A DNA stretch of 8,744 bases from an uncultured Collinsella sp. (lineage in GTDB: Bacteria > Actinomycetota > Coriobacteriia > Coriobacteriales > Coriobacteriaceae): contig URTD01000075.1 of NCBI GenBank assembly GCA_900550735.1, positions 1 through 8,744 on the forward strand, given 5' to 3'. The notes under the pieces are model-generated. The model ran no database searches, was not told the DNA's origin, and was given only the letters and a program-made list of their open reading frames with translations. Of the stretch, positions 1-6,192 are shown piece by piece (positions within the stretch are counted from its first letter, which is position 1; every line of letters begins with the position of its first letter). The translations under genes and the position numbers were made by a program.

Positions 1-1501
1 GGACCTCGGTGGAGGTGCGGCTTGCCAGCGCCAGCACGCGCAGGGCCTCGTCGGCCATGGCCTTGTTGGCGGCCACGAGCTCGGCGCGACGCTCCTCGGT
101 CAGCGGAACGACCTTGTCGCCCTCGTAGATATGGGTGCACAGGCCGATCACCACGTCGGGCGCGCCCTTGGTGTACTGCTCATACTCGCCGTCCAGGGTC
201 TCGACGACCACGGACATCATCTTGCGGCCCGAGTCAAACGGGGCCTCGCCCACGCGCGGATGCTCGGCAGTCAGGCCAGTGAGCCCCGCCTTGCCGGCAT
301 CGTTGACGAGCGCACACTCGGTCGGCTCACCCACGGCCTCGCCCAGCTCCTCGTCCCACTGGGCGTCGGAGCACAGAGCCATGCCGGCCAGGAACTTCTC
401 CTTAGGCGCAGCGAGCTCGTGCTTGACGACGGTCATCTTGTTCTGGGTGAGGGTACCGGTCTTGTCGGAGCAGATGGTCTGCGTGCAGCCAAGGGTCTCG
501 ACGGCAGAGAGCTTGCGGATAATCGCCTGACGCTTGGCCATCTTGGTCACGCCGAGCGACAGCACGATGGTCACGACGGCAACCAGGCCCTCGGGGATGG
601 CGGCGACGGCAAGCGAGACAGCGACCATAAAGGTGTCGAGCAGCGCGGTCGGATCGGTGAGAACGTTGCCCACGCCGTGGCGGATGATGTCGACGCCAAA
701 GATGACGACGCAGATGACGATAACCATGATGGTAAGGATGCGGCTGAGCTCGGCGAGCTTCACCTGCAGCGGCGTGAGCTCTTCCTTGGCCTCGGCCAGG
801 GCGCCGGCGATCTTGCCCATCTCGGTGTTCATACCGGTGCCGACCACGACGGCGCGACCGCGGCCGTATACCACGGTGGAACCCATGTAGCACATGTTCT
901 TGCGGTCGCCGAGCGGCACGTCGTCGGTGCCGGCGGCGAGCTCAATGACGTTGGCATGCTTCTCGACGGGCACGGACTCGCCGGTAAGGGCGGCCTCCTC
1001 GATCTTCATCGTGGCGCTCTCGAGCACACGGCAGTCGGCCGGGACGGAGTCGCCCGCCTCGAGCATGATCACATCGCCGGGCACGAGCTCGGCGCTCGGC
1101 AGGTGCACGAGCTTGCCGTCGCGCAGCACCTTGGACTGCGCCGCGCTCATCTCCTGCAGGGCCTCGAGGGCCTCTTCGCTCTTGGCTTCCTGGACCACGC
1201 CCAGTACCGAGTTGACGATAACGACGAACATGATGATGGCGACGTCGGCAAAGTCGGGCTCGCCCTTGACCATACCCGTGAGCGCGCTGATGACGGCGGC
1301 AACGATCAACATGATGACCATGGGGTCGGCCATCTGCTCAAAGAAACGCTTCCACAGCGGCGTTTTCTCGGCTTCCTCGAGCTTGTTAGGGCCTGTCTTG
1401 GCGAGGCGCGACGACGCCTCGTCGTTGCTCAGGCCGAGGTTCTCATCGACGCCCTGGTCGCTGAGCACCTCCGCCGCGGCGGACAGGTATTCCTTTTGCA
1501 T
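1..1501 (-). CDS. P2A-type cation-transporting ATPase (probably Ca2+), N-terminal part
   Basis: An ATP-driven cation pump of the inner membrane; about 500 residues are visible, and the rest lies beyond the left edge. In order: N-terminal cytoplasmic segment with the P-type 'TGPNKL' motif (36-41), TM1 (61-76) and TM2 (84-104), actuator domain with TGES (173-176), TM3 (about 254-272), TM4 with the ion-binding IPEGL motif (Glu304), phosphorylation motif CSDKTGTLTQ with Asp346, and the start of the nucleotide-binding domain with KGAP (Lys445). The sequence around IPEGL and DKTGT is SERCA/PacL-like (P2A), not like heavy-metal P1B pumps. The ion ligands of TM5, TM6 and TM8 are not visible, so Ca2+ is likely but unproven. 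PEGL is followed by Val where SERCA has Pro; I recall this from clostridial relatives too. The start is an ATG with a perfect AGGAGG (1511-1516) nine bases upstream. The gene is divergent from pyk. Confidence 0.93.
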   Translation of the reverse strand, partial: MQKEYLSAAAEVLSDQGVDENLGLSNDEASSRLAKTGPNKLEEAEKTPLWKRFFEQMADPMVIMLIVAAVISALTGMVKGEPDFADVAIIMFVVIVNSVLGVVQEAKSEEALEALQEMSAAQSKVLRDGKLVHLPSAELVPGDVIMLEAGDSVPADCRVLESATMKIEEAALTGESVPVEKHANVIELAAGTDDVPLGDRKNMCYMGSTVVYGRGRAVVVGTGMNTEMGKIAGALAEAKEELTPLQVKLAELSRILTIMVIVICVVIFGVDIIRHGVGNVLTDPTALLDTFMVAVSLAVAAIPEGLVAVVTIVLSLGVTKMAKRQAIIRKLSAVETLGCTQTICSDKTGTLTQNKMTVVKHELAAPKEKFLAGMALCSDAQWDEELGEAVGEPTECALVNDAGKAGLTGLTAEHPRVGEAPFDSGRKMMSVVVETLDGEYEQYTKGAPDVVIGLCTHIYEGDKVVPLTEERRAELVAANKAMADEALRVLALASRTSTEV

Positions 1502-1579
1502 ATAGAGTCCCCTCCTGGGATTCGGGCCACTCAGCAGATTGATGCCCGATCATAATTCCCAGGAGAAGGGCAAGGGCTC

Positions 1580-1610
1580 ATCAAGGCTGCCGTGCTGAGC
1601 GGCAGTTGAT
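1580..1610. repeat. Bulged inverted repeat / hairpin upstream of the ATPase gene
   Basis: ATCAA (1580-1584) pairs with TTGAT (1606-1610), and CTGCC (1587-1591) pairs with GGCAG (1601-1605). A GG bulge (1585-1586) and a 9-nt loop complete the structure. It gives ten base pairs, with no T-tract on either side, so it is not an intrinsic terminator. It could be an operator or part of the ATPase leader RNA. Chance is possible. Confidence 0.35.
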
Positions 1611-1653
1611 AGTGGAGCTATGGTACCCCAAAGCAGCGCGTCTAGCCAAAACA

Positions 1654-1665
1654 TTCCAATTGGAA
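1654..1665. promoter_or_regulatory. Perfect 12-bp palindrome, candidate operator
   Basis: TTCCAATTGGAA is a perfect palindrome in the divergent intergenic region. On the minus strand it lies just upstream of a candidate -35/-10 pair (TTGGCT, 18 bp, TACCAT), where a repressor or activator of the ATPase gene could bind. A 12-bp perfect palindrome is expected about once per 4 kb in random sequence, so this one is suggestive only. Confidence 0.35.
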
Positions 1666-1713
1666 ACACGGCTCGAGTGCAACGATGCAGACCGTGTGAT
1701 GCTCAATATTGAT

Positions 1714-1723
1714 AAAACGTTTT
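1714..1723. promoter_or_regulatory. AAAACGTTTT palindrome, candidate LacI-type site
   Basis: A 10-bp palindrome centred on CG, within GATAAAACGTTTTTTC. LacI-family regulators (PurR, CcpA-like) characteristically use palindromes with a central CpG, and a glycolytic gene lies downstream. The link is inference, and a palindrome this short may be chance. Confidence 0.25.
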
Positions 1724-1833
1724 TTCTTCGGCACATCGTCAAACTGAAATATCGCCCAGATAGCAGCGGTCAGAACGGTTGGTAAAGTTTTTGCATATAC
1801 CGTTTTTCCGCAAAAAATGAACTTCTAATTCGG

Positions 1834-1879
1834 CATACGGTCGATTTTTTGGGGTATTCGGTCGCCATTTCGTTATAAT
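1834..1879 (+). promoter_or_regulatory. pyk promoter with paired upstream boxes
   Basis: TATAAT (1874-1879) is a perfect -10. No good -35 sits at 17 bp; TTGGGG (1849-1854) is 19 bp away. Instead, two related boxes lie just upstream: CATACGGTCG (1834-1843) and TATTCGGTCG (1855-1864). They match at 8 of 10 positions and are 21 bp apart, two helical turns. The second covers the -35 zone. A weak -35 with phased direct repeats suggests a regulated or activator-dependent promoter. The implied start is near 1886, giving a leader of about 57 nt. Confidence 0.6.
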
Positions 1880-1942
1880 CATCTCAGTTTTATTTCTTAT
1901 GGTTTATCTATCAGCGCAAGACGATGTCAGATGGAGGTCTGA

Positions 1943-3403
1943 ATGTACAAGCGCACCAAGATTGTATGCACCATGGGTCCCGCCTGCGATAGCGACGAGA
2001 CCATCCGCGAGATGATCAAGGCGGGCATGAACGTCGCCCGTTTTAACTTCTCGCACGGATCCTACGACGAGCACCACGGTCGCATCGAGCGCGTCCGTCG
2101 TATTTCCAAGGAGCTCGGTCTGCCCGTCGGCATCCTGCTCGACACCAAGGGCCCCGAGGTCCGCACCGGCCTTCTGGTCGATGGCAAGAAGGTTGCCGTC
2201 AAGACCGGCGATAAGATCGTCGTCACCGCTCAGCCCACGTCCGAGGATTTCCACGGCACCTCTGAGCACATCTCCCTCGACTACCTGGCTCTGCCCTCCG
2301 AGGTCGAGAAGGGCTCCCTTATCCTGATCGACGACGGCCTGGTTGCCCTCGAGGTCGAGTCCGTCGACGGTCAGGACATGACCTGCGTCGTCAAGAACGA
2401 CGGCCTGATCGGCGAGCGCAAGGGCGTCAACATGCCCAACGTCAACATCTCGTTGCCCGCCATCACCGAGCGCGATCGTCAGGACATCCTCTTTGGCCTG
2501 ACCGAGAACATCGACTACATCGCCGCTTCCTTCATCCGTGACGGCGAGTCCGTCCGCGGCATCCGCGAGCTTTGCCGCGAGAACGGTGGCGAGCACGTGA
2601 CGATCTTCCCGAAGATCGAGTGCGCCCTGGGCGTCGAGAACTTCGACGAGATCCTCGAGGCTTCCGACGGCATCATGGTCGCCCGTGGCGACCTGGGCAT
2701 CGAGATCAAGCCCGAGCTCGTTCCGCACATCCAGAAGGAGATCATCGCCAAGTGCAACGCGGCCTACAAGCCCGTTATCACCGCTACGCAGATGCTCGAC
2801 TCCATGCAGCAGAACCCGCGCCCGACGCGCGCCGAGGTTGCCGACGTTGCTAACGCCATTTACGACGGCACCGACGCCGTTATGCTGTCCGGCGAGTCCG
2901 CTGCCGGTAAGTACCCGGTCGAGGCCGTCAAGATGCAGGCCAGCATTGCTCTCGAGACCGAGAAGTACCTCCCGGCTCACGCTCCGCTCGAGGTTCCGGC
3001 CGATGCTCACGGCACCCGCGTCGTCAACAACGTTGTGGGTATGTCCGCTGTGAACATGGCTACCCCCGTTGGCGCCAAGTGCATCACCGTGCCGACGACC
3101 ACCGGTCGTACCGCTCGCCTGATCTCGCACTTCCGTCCCAACATGCCGATCTGCGCGTTCTCCCGCCACGAGTGGGCCGTCCAGCAAATGATTATGTACT
3201 GGGGCGTTATCCCGCACCAGGCCGAGATTACCCAGGGCACCGTCAACGGCACGATCGTCAAGGCGATCGAGACCGCTAAGGAGCTCGGCTACGTCGAGGC
3301 CGGCGATCTGACCGTCGCCACCGCCGGCGATCCCCGCATGAGCGTCCAGCTCGAGGACAAGGTCTCCTCGACCAACGTCGCTTACGTCGCTCAGGTGCGC
3401 TAA
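1943..3403 (+). CDS. pyk: Pyruvate kinase
   Basis: Catalyses phosphoenolpyruvate + ADP to pyruvate + ATP, the last step of glycolysis, in the cytoplasm. The 486 residues are full length for a bacterial enzyme. Visible motifs: KIVCTMGPA (6-14), NVARFNFSHG (30-39), LDTKGPEVRTG (66-76), catalytic Lys224 in FPKIE with metal ligand Glu226, ARGDLG with Asp250 (247-252), and ATQMLDSM followed by PTRAEVADVANAI (281-306). The C-terminal domain (about 358-486) has TTTGRTARLISHFRP (385-399) and VATAGDP (458-464). Glu72 corresponds to Glu117 of muscle enzyme, with Thr68, Lys69 and Thr75 also kept; this set marks K+-dependent pyruvate kinases. GGAGGT (1933-1938) lies four bases before the ATG. The gene stands alone, with its own promoter and a strong terminator. 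Third positions are strongly GC-biased and Lys is nearly always AAG, as expected for a highly expressed gene. Confidence 0.98.
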   Translation: MYKRTKIVCTMGPACDSDETIREMIKAGMNVARFNFSHGSYDEHHGRIERVRRISKELGLPVGILLDTKGPEVRTGLLVDGKKVAVKTGDKIVVTAQPTSEDFHGTSEHISLDYLALPSEVEKGSLILIDDGLVALEVESVDGQDMTCVVKNDGLIGERKGVNMPNVNISLPAITERDRQDILFGLTENIDYIAASFIRDGESVRGIRELCRENGGEHVTIFPKIECALGVENFDEILEASDGIMVARGDLGIEIKPELVPHIQKEIIAKCNAAYKPVITATQMLDSMQQNPRPTRAEVADVANAIYDGTDAVMLSGESAAGKYPVEAVKMQASIALETEKYLPAHAPLEVPADAHGTRVVNNVVGMSAVNMATPVGAKCITVPTTTGRTARLISHFRPNMPICAFSRHEWAVQQMIMYWGVIPHQAEITQGTVNGTIVKAIETAKELGYVEAGDLTVATAGDPRMSVQLEDKVSSTNVAYVAQVR

Positions 3404-3431
3404 ATCGCACTTGCAAGCACACTTGCATTGC

Positions 3432-3469
3432 AAAGGGCCCGGAAGGCTTTGCCTTCCGGGCCCTTTTTT
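3432..3469 (+). terminator. Intrinsic terminator of pyk
   Basis: A 13-bp perfect stem, GGGCCCGGAAGGC (3435-3447) with GCCTTCCGGGCCC (3451-3463), closes a TTT loop and is followed by six T (3464-3469). Three A before the stem can pair with the first three T, extending it to 16 bp. It starts 28 bases after the pyk stop. On the minus strand the stem is followed by only three T, so it may also weakly stop transcription from the convergent gene at right. Confidence 0.96.
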
Positions 3470-3470
3470 A

Positions 3471-3610
3471 GGACCTACTTCATATGCCGCTTCATCGATT
3501 TGTGATCAGTCGCGAACCTTTCCGATGCCGAGCGTACCACCGAAGATGCCCTGCGACGGGAGCTGTTGGTCAATTGGGATGAACTGTTCACCGTTAAGCC
3601 GGCCGGCTAG
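3471..3610 (+). pseudogene. Possible gene remnant between pyk terminator and the PLPC-like gene
   Basis: No intact gene is visible here. On the plus strand one frame reads 34 residues of protein-like sequence after a TGA (3503-3505), including LSDAERTTEDALRRELL and ending NWDELFTVKPAG at TAG (3608-3610). Upstream of that TGA the same frame stays open for at least 11 codons (TYFICRFIDL). It has no start codon and no ribosome binding site. On the minus strand, the frame reading FIPIDQQLPSQGIFGG is also open over the same stretch, so the coding strand is unsettled. I do not recognise either peptide. A decayed 3' end of a lost gene fits, but chance open frames in GC-rich DNA also fit. The stop codons of this frame and of the gene at right overlap in CTAG. 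Confidence 0.25.
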
Positions 3611-4455
3611 CAGCTAGCAATCAGGGGGACTGCGGGAACGCCAGAAGCAGCAACGCGAGTCGCAAATCCCGCCTCGGTCAGCTCGATGACCTCGGTAAAC
3701 GTTGCGTCGAAAAACTCCTCGGTTAGCAGGCGGTATGGCGGATGGTCGGGCTCACCGGGGTTTTCGCGTACAATCTCGTGCATGACGCCGATGGTCTTGA
3801 GCACATATTCTTTATGGATGGGATACTGCCCAAAACGCGTCGCAGCGGTATACAGGCGATCGGTCGCACGCGGGATGGAAACAATGCCCAGCGTCTTGCC
3901 AAACCAGTCAAAGTCGCCTTGCTTTTTAATGCGGAACTCCTCGCACGGCTTGCCGCCGTGCGCCTCCAGGTACTGATTCACGCGCGTATTCCATACGGTA
4001 TCGGCCACCAGATGCGACCAGACACCAAGTGTCAAATCGAGCAACGACTGTGCCACATCTTCGGACGCAAGCGAGAACTCACAGGCGCCGGGACCGGCAA
4101 CCGGCTCGGCATCCTTGTAGCGCTGGGGATAGTGCACGCGGTTCAGCCGCTCGCGTTCCTCGATAATCGAGGTCGCCGCGGCCGGCGCACCGATGGGCGA
4201 ACTTTTAAGCAACGGTGCCACATAGGTATCCCAGAACTCATGCTCACGAGGCTTAGGGATGGGCTCAGGCTTGGCAAAGTGCGTAATGCGGTACGGAATG
4301 GGATCGGCGATGCCAGGGACCATATAGCCCACGAAGATATCCGGAACCACGCAGCCAAACAAAAAGGCATTGCGGTCGCGCACGCTATTGGCAAGCGCAC
4401 CGGTGCGCTCCAGCAAACGCTCCGTCTGAGCGATATGAATGTTCCAGCTTGGCAT
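3607..4455 (-). CDS. Zinc-dependent phospholipase C-like family protein
   Basis: A 282-residue cytoplasmic protein without signal peptide or membrane helices. The N-terminus MPSWNIH, then FLFGCVVPDIF (31-41), THF (58-60) and LGVWSHLVADTVWN (143-156), follow the pattern of the Zn-dependent PLC/S1-P1-like fold. Likely metal ligands are His7, Asp39, His59, His148 and Asp152. The family is common in Firmicutes and Actinobacteria and mostly uncharacterised; phospholipase activity is not established for members without a secretion signal. I chose the ATG at 4455 over the one at 4467 because GGGGGTGG lies just before it, the family begins at this point, and a TATAGT (4486-4481) would place the transcript start too close to 4467. 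The gene follows cbiO on the same strand with an 79-base gap, so it may be read from the metal operon or from its own weak promoter. Family assignment is good; function is unknown. Confidence 0.75.
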   Translation of the reverse strand: MPSWNIHIAQTERLLERTGALANSVRDRNAFLFGCVVPDIFVGYMVPGIADPIPYRITHFAKPEPIPKPREHEFWDTYVAPLLKSSPIGAPAAATSIIEERERLNRVHYPQRYKDAEPVAGPGACEFSLASEDVAQSLLDLTLGVWSHLVADTVWNTRVNQYLEAHGGKPCEEFRIKKQGDFDWFGKTLGIVSIPRATDRLYTAATRFGQYPIHKEYVLKTIGVMHEIVRENPGEPDHPPYRLLTEEFFDATFTEVIELTEAGFATRVAASGVPAVPLIASC

Positions 4456-4498
4456 AGCCACCCCCATAAAAACCTGGATAACTATACCATCACGGCAA

Positions 4499-4514
4499 AG
4501 CCGCGCGGGCGGCT
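4499..4514. other. Short GC hairpin between cbiO and the PLPC-like gene
   Basis: AGCCGC (4499-4504) and GCGGCT (4509-4514) form a 6-bp stem with a 4-nt loop. Read leftwards, only TTT follows, so it is at best a weak terminator or attenuator after cbiO. On its own it does not separate the two genes into distinct transcripts. Confidence 0.35.
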
Positions 4515-4534
4515 ACGCACGCTCTACGCAGCAA

Positions 4535-5329
4535 CTAGTCCGTAGCACCGCTTTCGGTTCCATACGACGGCGAAGGTGCCTCGACCACATGGTGATATCG
4601 ATCGATATAGATTGCACGGGCACCCAGGCGTCGCACCAAATCCTGGTGATGCGTGCTCATCAAGACCGTCTTACCCGCCGCGACGTAGGCCAGCAAGAAG
4701 TTGACCACGATGTCGCATGAATCCTCGTCGAGTCCATTGGTAGGCTCGTCGAGGACCAAGATATCCGGGTTCATCGACACCACCGCAGCCAGCGCAACGC
4801 GTTTCTTTTGCCCGCCCGAGAGCTGATAGGGAGAGGCATCGGCAAGGTCGACAACCTGAAACAGCCCCATGGCATCGCGCACGCGGCGCTCGAGCTCGTC
4901 TGCCGGCAGCCCCATCTGCGCGGGACCAAAAGCAACTTCCTCGCCCACCGTAGCGCAGAACAGCTGAGCATCGGCATTCTGGAACACAAAACCTACGCGC
5001 TGATGAAAACGCTGAGCGGCCGCGGAATCCTTTAGAAACGCCGCATCGATCACGTGCCCGTCAAACAGGTATGCCCCTGCGTCCGCGAGCTCAAGGCCGT
5101 TGATAAGGCGCATGATCGTCGTCTTGCCACAACCGTTAGGACCAAGCAGAGCAACGAGTTCACCACGATCCACCTGCAGCGAAACGCCGTCGACCACCGT
5201 ATGACCCGCATAGGAAAACACCACGTCGCGAAACTCGATGAGCGGCGTGGTCTCGGCGCCGGCAGCACCGCTCGCGCACATCGCGCCATTTGTATCGTTT
5301 GCCAAAACGTCGCCCTTCCCTATCCACAT
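4535..5329 (-). CDS. cbiO: Nickel/cobalt ECF transporter, ATPase component CbiO
   Basis: ATP-binding subunit that powers the CbiMQO transporter from the cytoplasmic face. Taken as 264 residues from the ATG at 5329: the ABC domain begins at PLIEFRDVVFSY (29-40), Walker A GPNGCGKTT (63-71), Q-loop FQNADAQLF (116-124), signature LSGGQKKR (170-177), Walker B ILVLDEP (190-196), D-loop NGLD (198-201) and switch His227 in STHH. All catalytic motifs are intact. The frame stays open to 5494, but a start there would overlap cbiQ by 145 bases and add an Arg-rich stretch that looks antisense-derived. ATG 5329, 20 bases after the cbiQ stop, lacks a good ribosome binding site; TTG 5305 has GGGAAGGG upstream and would remove eight residues, so it may be the true start. 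The gene is the last of the cbiMQO operon. Confidence 0.93.
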   Translation of the reverse strand: MWIGKGDVLANDTNGAMCASGAAGAETTPLIEFRDVVFSYAGHTVVDGVSLQVDRGELVALLGPNGCGKTTIMRLINGLELADAGAYLFDGHVIDAAFLKDSAAAQRFHQRVGFVFQNADAQLFCATVGEEVAFGPAQMGLPADELERRVRDAMGLFQVVDLADASPYQLSGGQKKRVALAAVVSMNPDILVLDEPTNGLDEDSCDIVVNFLLAYVAAGKTVLMSTHHQDLVRRLGARAIYIDRYHHVVEAPSPSYGTESGATD

Positions 5330-5349
5330 CGACGGCTCGACCGCCCGCG

Positions 5350-6192
5350 CTACAGCACCGCGCACAACACGGCGAGCAGAACCACAACGGCTGCGTAAAC
5401 GGCATCGCGCCAGCCAAACCCGGCGCGCGCGGGAGCCGGATACGCACCGGCAAAGCCGCGGCAAAGCATAGCCTCGTCCATCGCGCGGCTGCATTCCATC
5501 GCCTTGATAAAGGTCATGCCCATGATACCCGCGATCGAATCGGTACGCGAAAATCCCTCAGGCGCACGGCCAACGCTGCGCAGCATGACCGATTCGCACA
5601 GATTGTGCGCCGTGCGACCCAGCACCTCGATGTGCTTGAGCGCCATATCAAACGTAAAGATGACCTCGTCGGGCAGATGTAGCGTCTTGAGCGCCGCCGA
5701 CATGCGGCTCCAGGTAAGCGTCCACGAAACGCCCAGCACGAGCGACACGTTAATGAACGTCTTAAGCGCAATTTTGAGCATGGCGCCCGTAGCGGAAGCG
5801 CCCAGCAGCAGGGCAGGCAGCGCCAGAACCACTGCGAGCCCCGTGGCGCCGAGCGCCGGTACAATGGTCGCACGCAGCCCGCGTGCGGGGCGCACCGCGA
5901 CCAGCACCAGCGCGATAGCCGCCATCAACATGAGGTACAGCGGGCTCTGCGTCAGACACACGCATAGAACGCAGACGAACATCCCCACCAGGCGCACCGG
6001 AGCCGAAACGCAAGAAAGGGCGCGGTCGACCATCGACCCGCCCTCGTGCGCGCCCCCACCCAGGCGAACCCGCTCAAGCAGGCTCGCCAGGTGCAGGACG
6101 TTCTTTTGCATCACACGATGCCGAGCCCCCACGGGCTCGTAACGCTGCTCGACCGCAAGCCAGCTAGGCAGCTCGGCTATTGCCATGAGCAC
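5350..6192 (-). CDS. cbiQ: Nickel/cobalt ECF transporter, transmembrane component CbiQ
   Basis: The T (scaffold) component that couples ATP hydrolysis by CbiO to the metal-binding CbiM. It has 280 residues, normal for the family. Hydrophobic helices lie at about 65-80, 84-100, 109-132, 145-160 and 263-280. The cytoplasmic coupling region (about 160-250) has LHLPDEVIFTFDMALKHIEV and two coupling motifs, MLRSVG (203-208) and MLCRGF (242-247). The family consensus for these is Ala-Arg-Gly, so the first is divergent and the second has Cys for Ala. The start shown is GTG, five bases after AAGGA. ATG at 6186 is the alternative and would shorten it by two residues. It overlaps the end of cbiM by 29 bases, which suggests translational coupling. 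The N-terminal 60 residues are hydrophilic and presumably cytoplasmic. Confidence 0.92.
   Translation of the reverse strand: MLMAIAELPSWLAVEQRYEPVGARHRVMQKNVLHLASLLERVRLGGGAHEGGSMVDRALSCVSAPVRLVGMFVCVLCVCLTQSPLYLMLMAAIALVLVAVRPARGLRATIVPALGATGLAVVLALPALLLGASATGAMLKIALKTFINVSLVLGVSWTLTWSRMSAALKTLHLPDEVIFTFDMALKHIEVLGRTAHNLCESVMLRSVGRAPEGFSRTDSIAGIMGMTFIKAMECSRAMDEAMLCRGFAGAYPAPARAGFGWRDAVYAAVVVLLAVLCAVL

Larger units (their letters stand above)
1502..1942. other. Divergent intergenic control region (P-type ATPase / pyk)
   Basis: These 441 bases hold no convincing gene. The right half is AT-rich, unlike the coding DNA on either side. I see a clear -10 for pyk (1874-1879) and two perfect palindromes: TTCCAATTGGAA (1654-1665) and AAAACGTTTT (1714-1723). 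There is also an inverted repeat TTTTTGC/GCAAAAA (1788-1816), a pair of 10-bp boxes 21 bp apart (1834-1864), and a bulged hairpin near the ATPase gene (1580-1610). The ATPase promoter is uncertain. On the minus strand TATGAT (1554-1549) is a possible -10 without a good -35, and TTGGCT, 18 bp, TACCAT is another candidate further upstream. Confidence 0.75.

Noticed and set aside
131..1555. A 474-codon open frame on the plus strand, longer than the visible annotation would suggest there
   Set aside because: It is antisense to the P-type ATPase, whose frame shows TGES, IPEGL, DKTGT and KGAP. The translation is a His/Asp/Gly-rich low-complexity sequence typical of the shadow of GC-rich genes.
3408..3427. 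Direct repeat CACTTGCA, two copies 12 bases apart after the pyk stop
   Set aside because: Only two short copies next to a terminator; no larger array, hairpin or known function.
1904..3433. A 509-codon open frame on the minus strand, fully covering pyk
   Set aside because: Pyruvate kinase motifs prove the plus strand is coding. The antisense product is a repetitive Asp/Gly/Leu/Val sequence with no motif; such long mirrors arise from strong G/C third-position bias.
3411..3617. A 68-codon plus-strand frame spanning the pyk terminator
   Set aside because: It reads straight through the terminator hairpin, has no ribosome binding site and no protein-like character.
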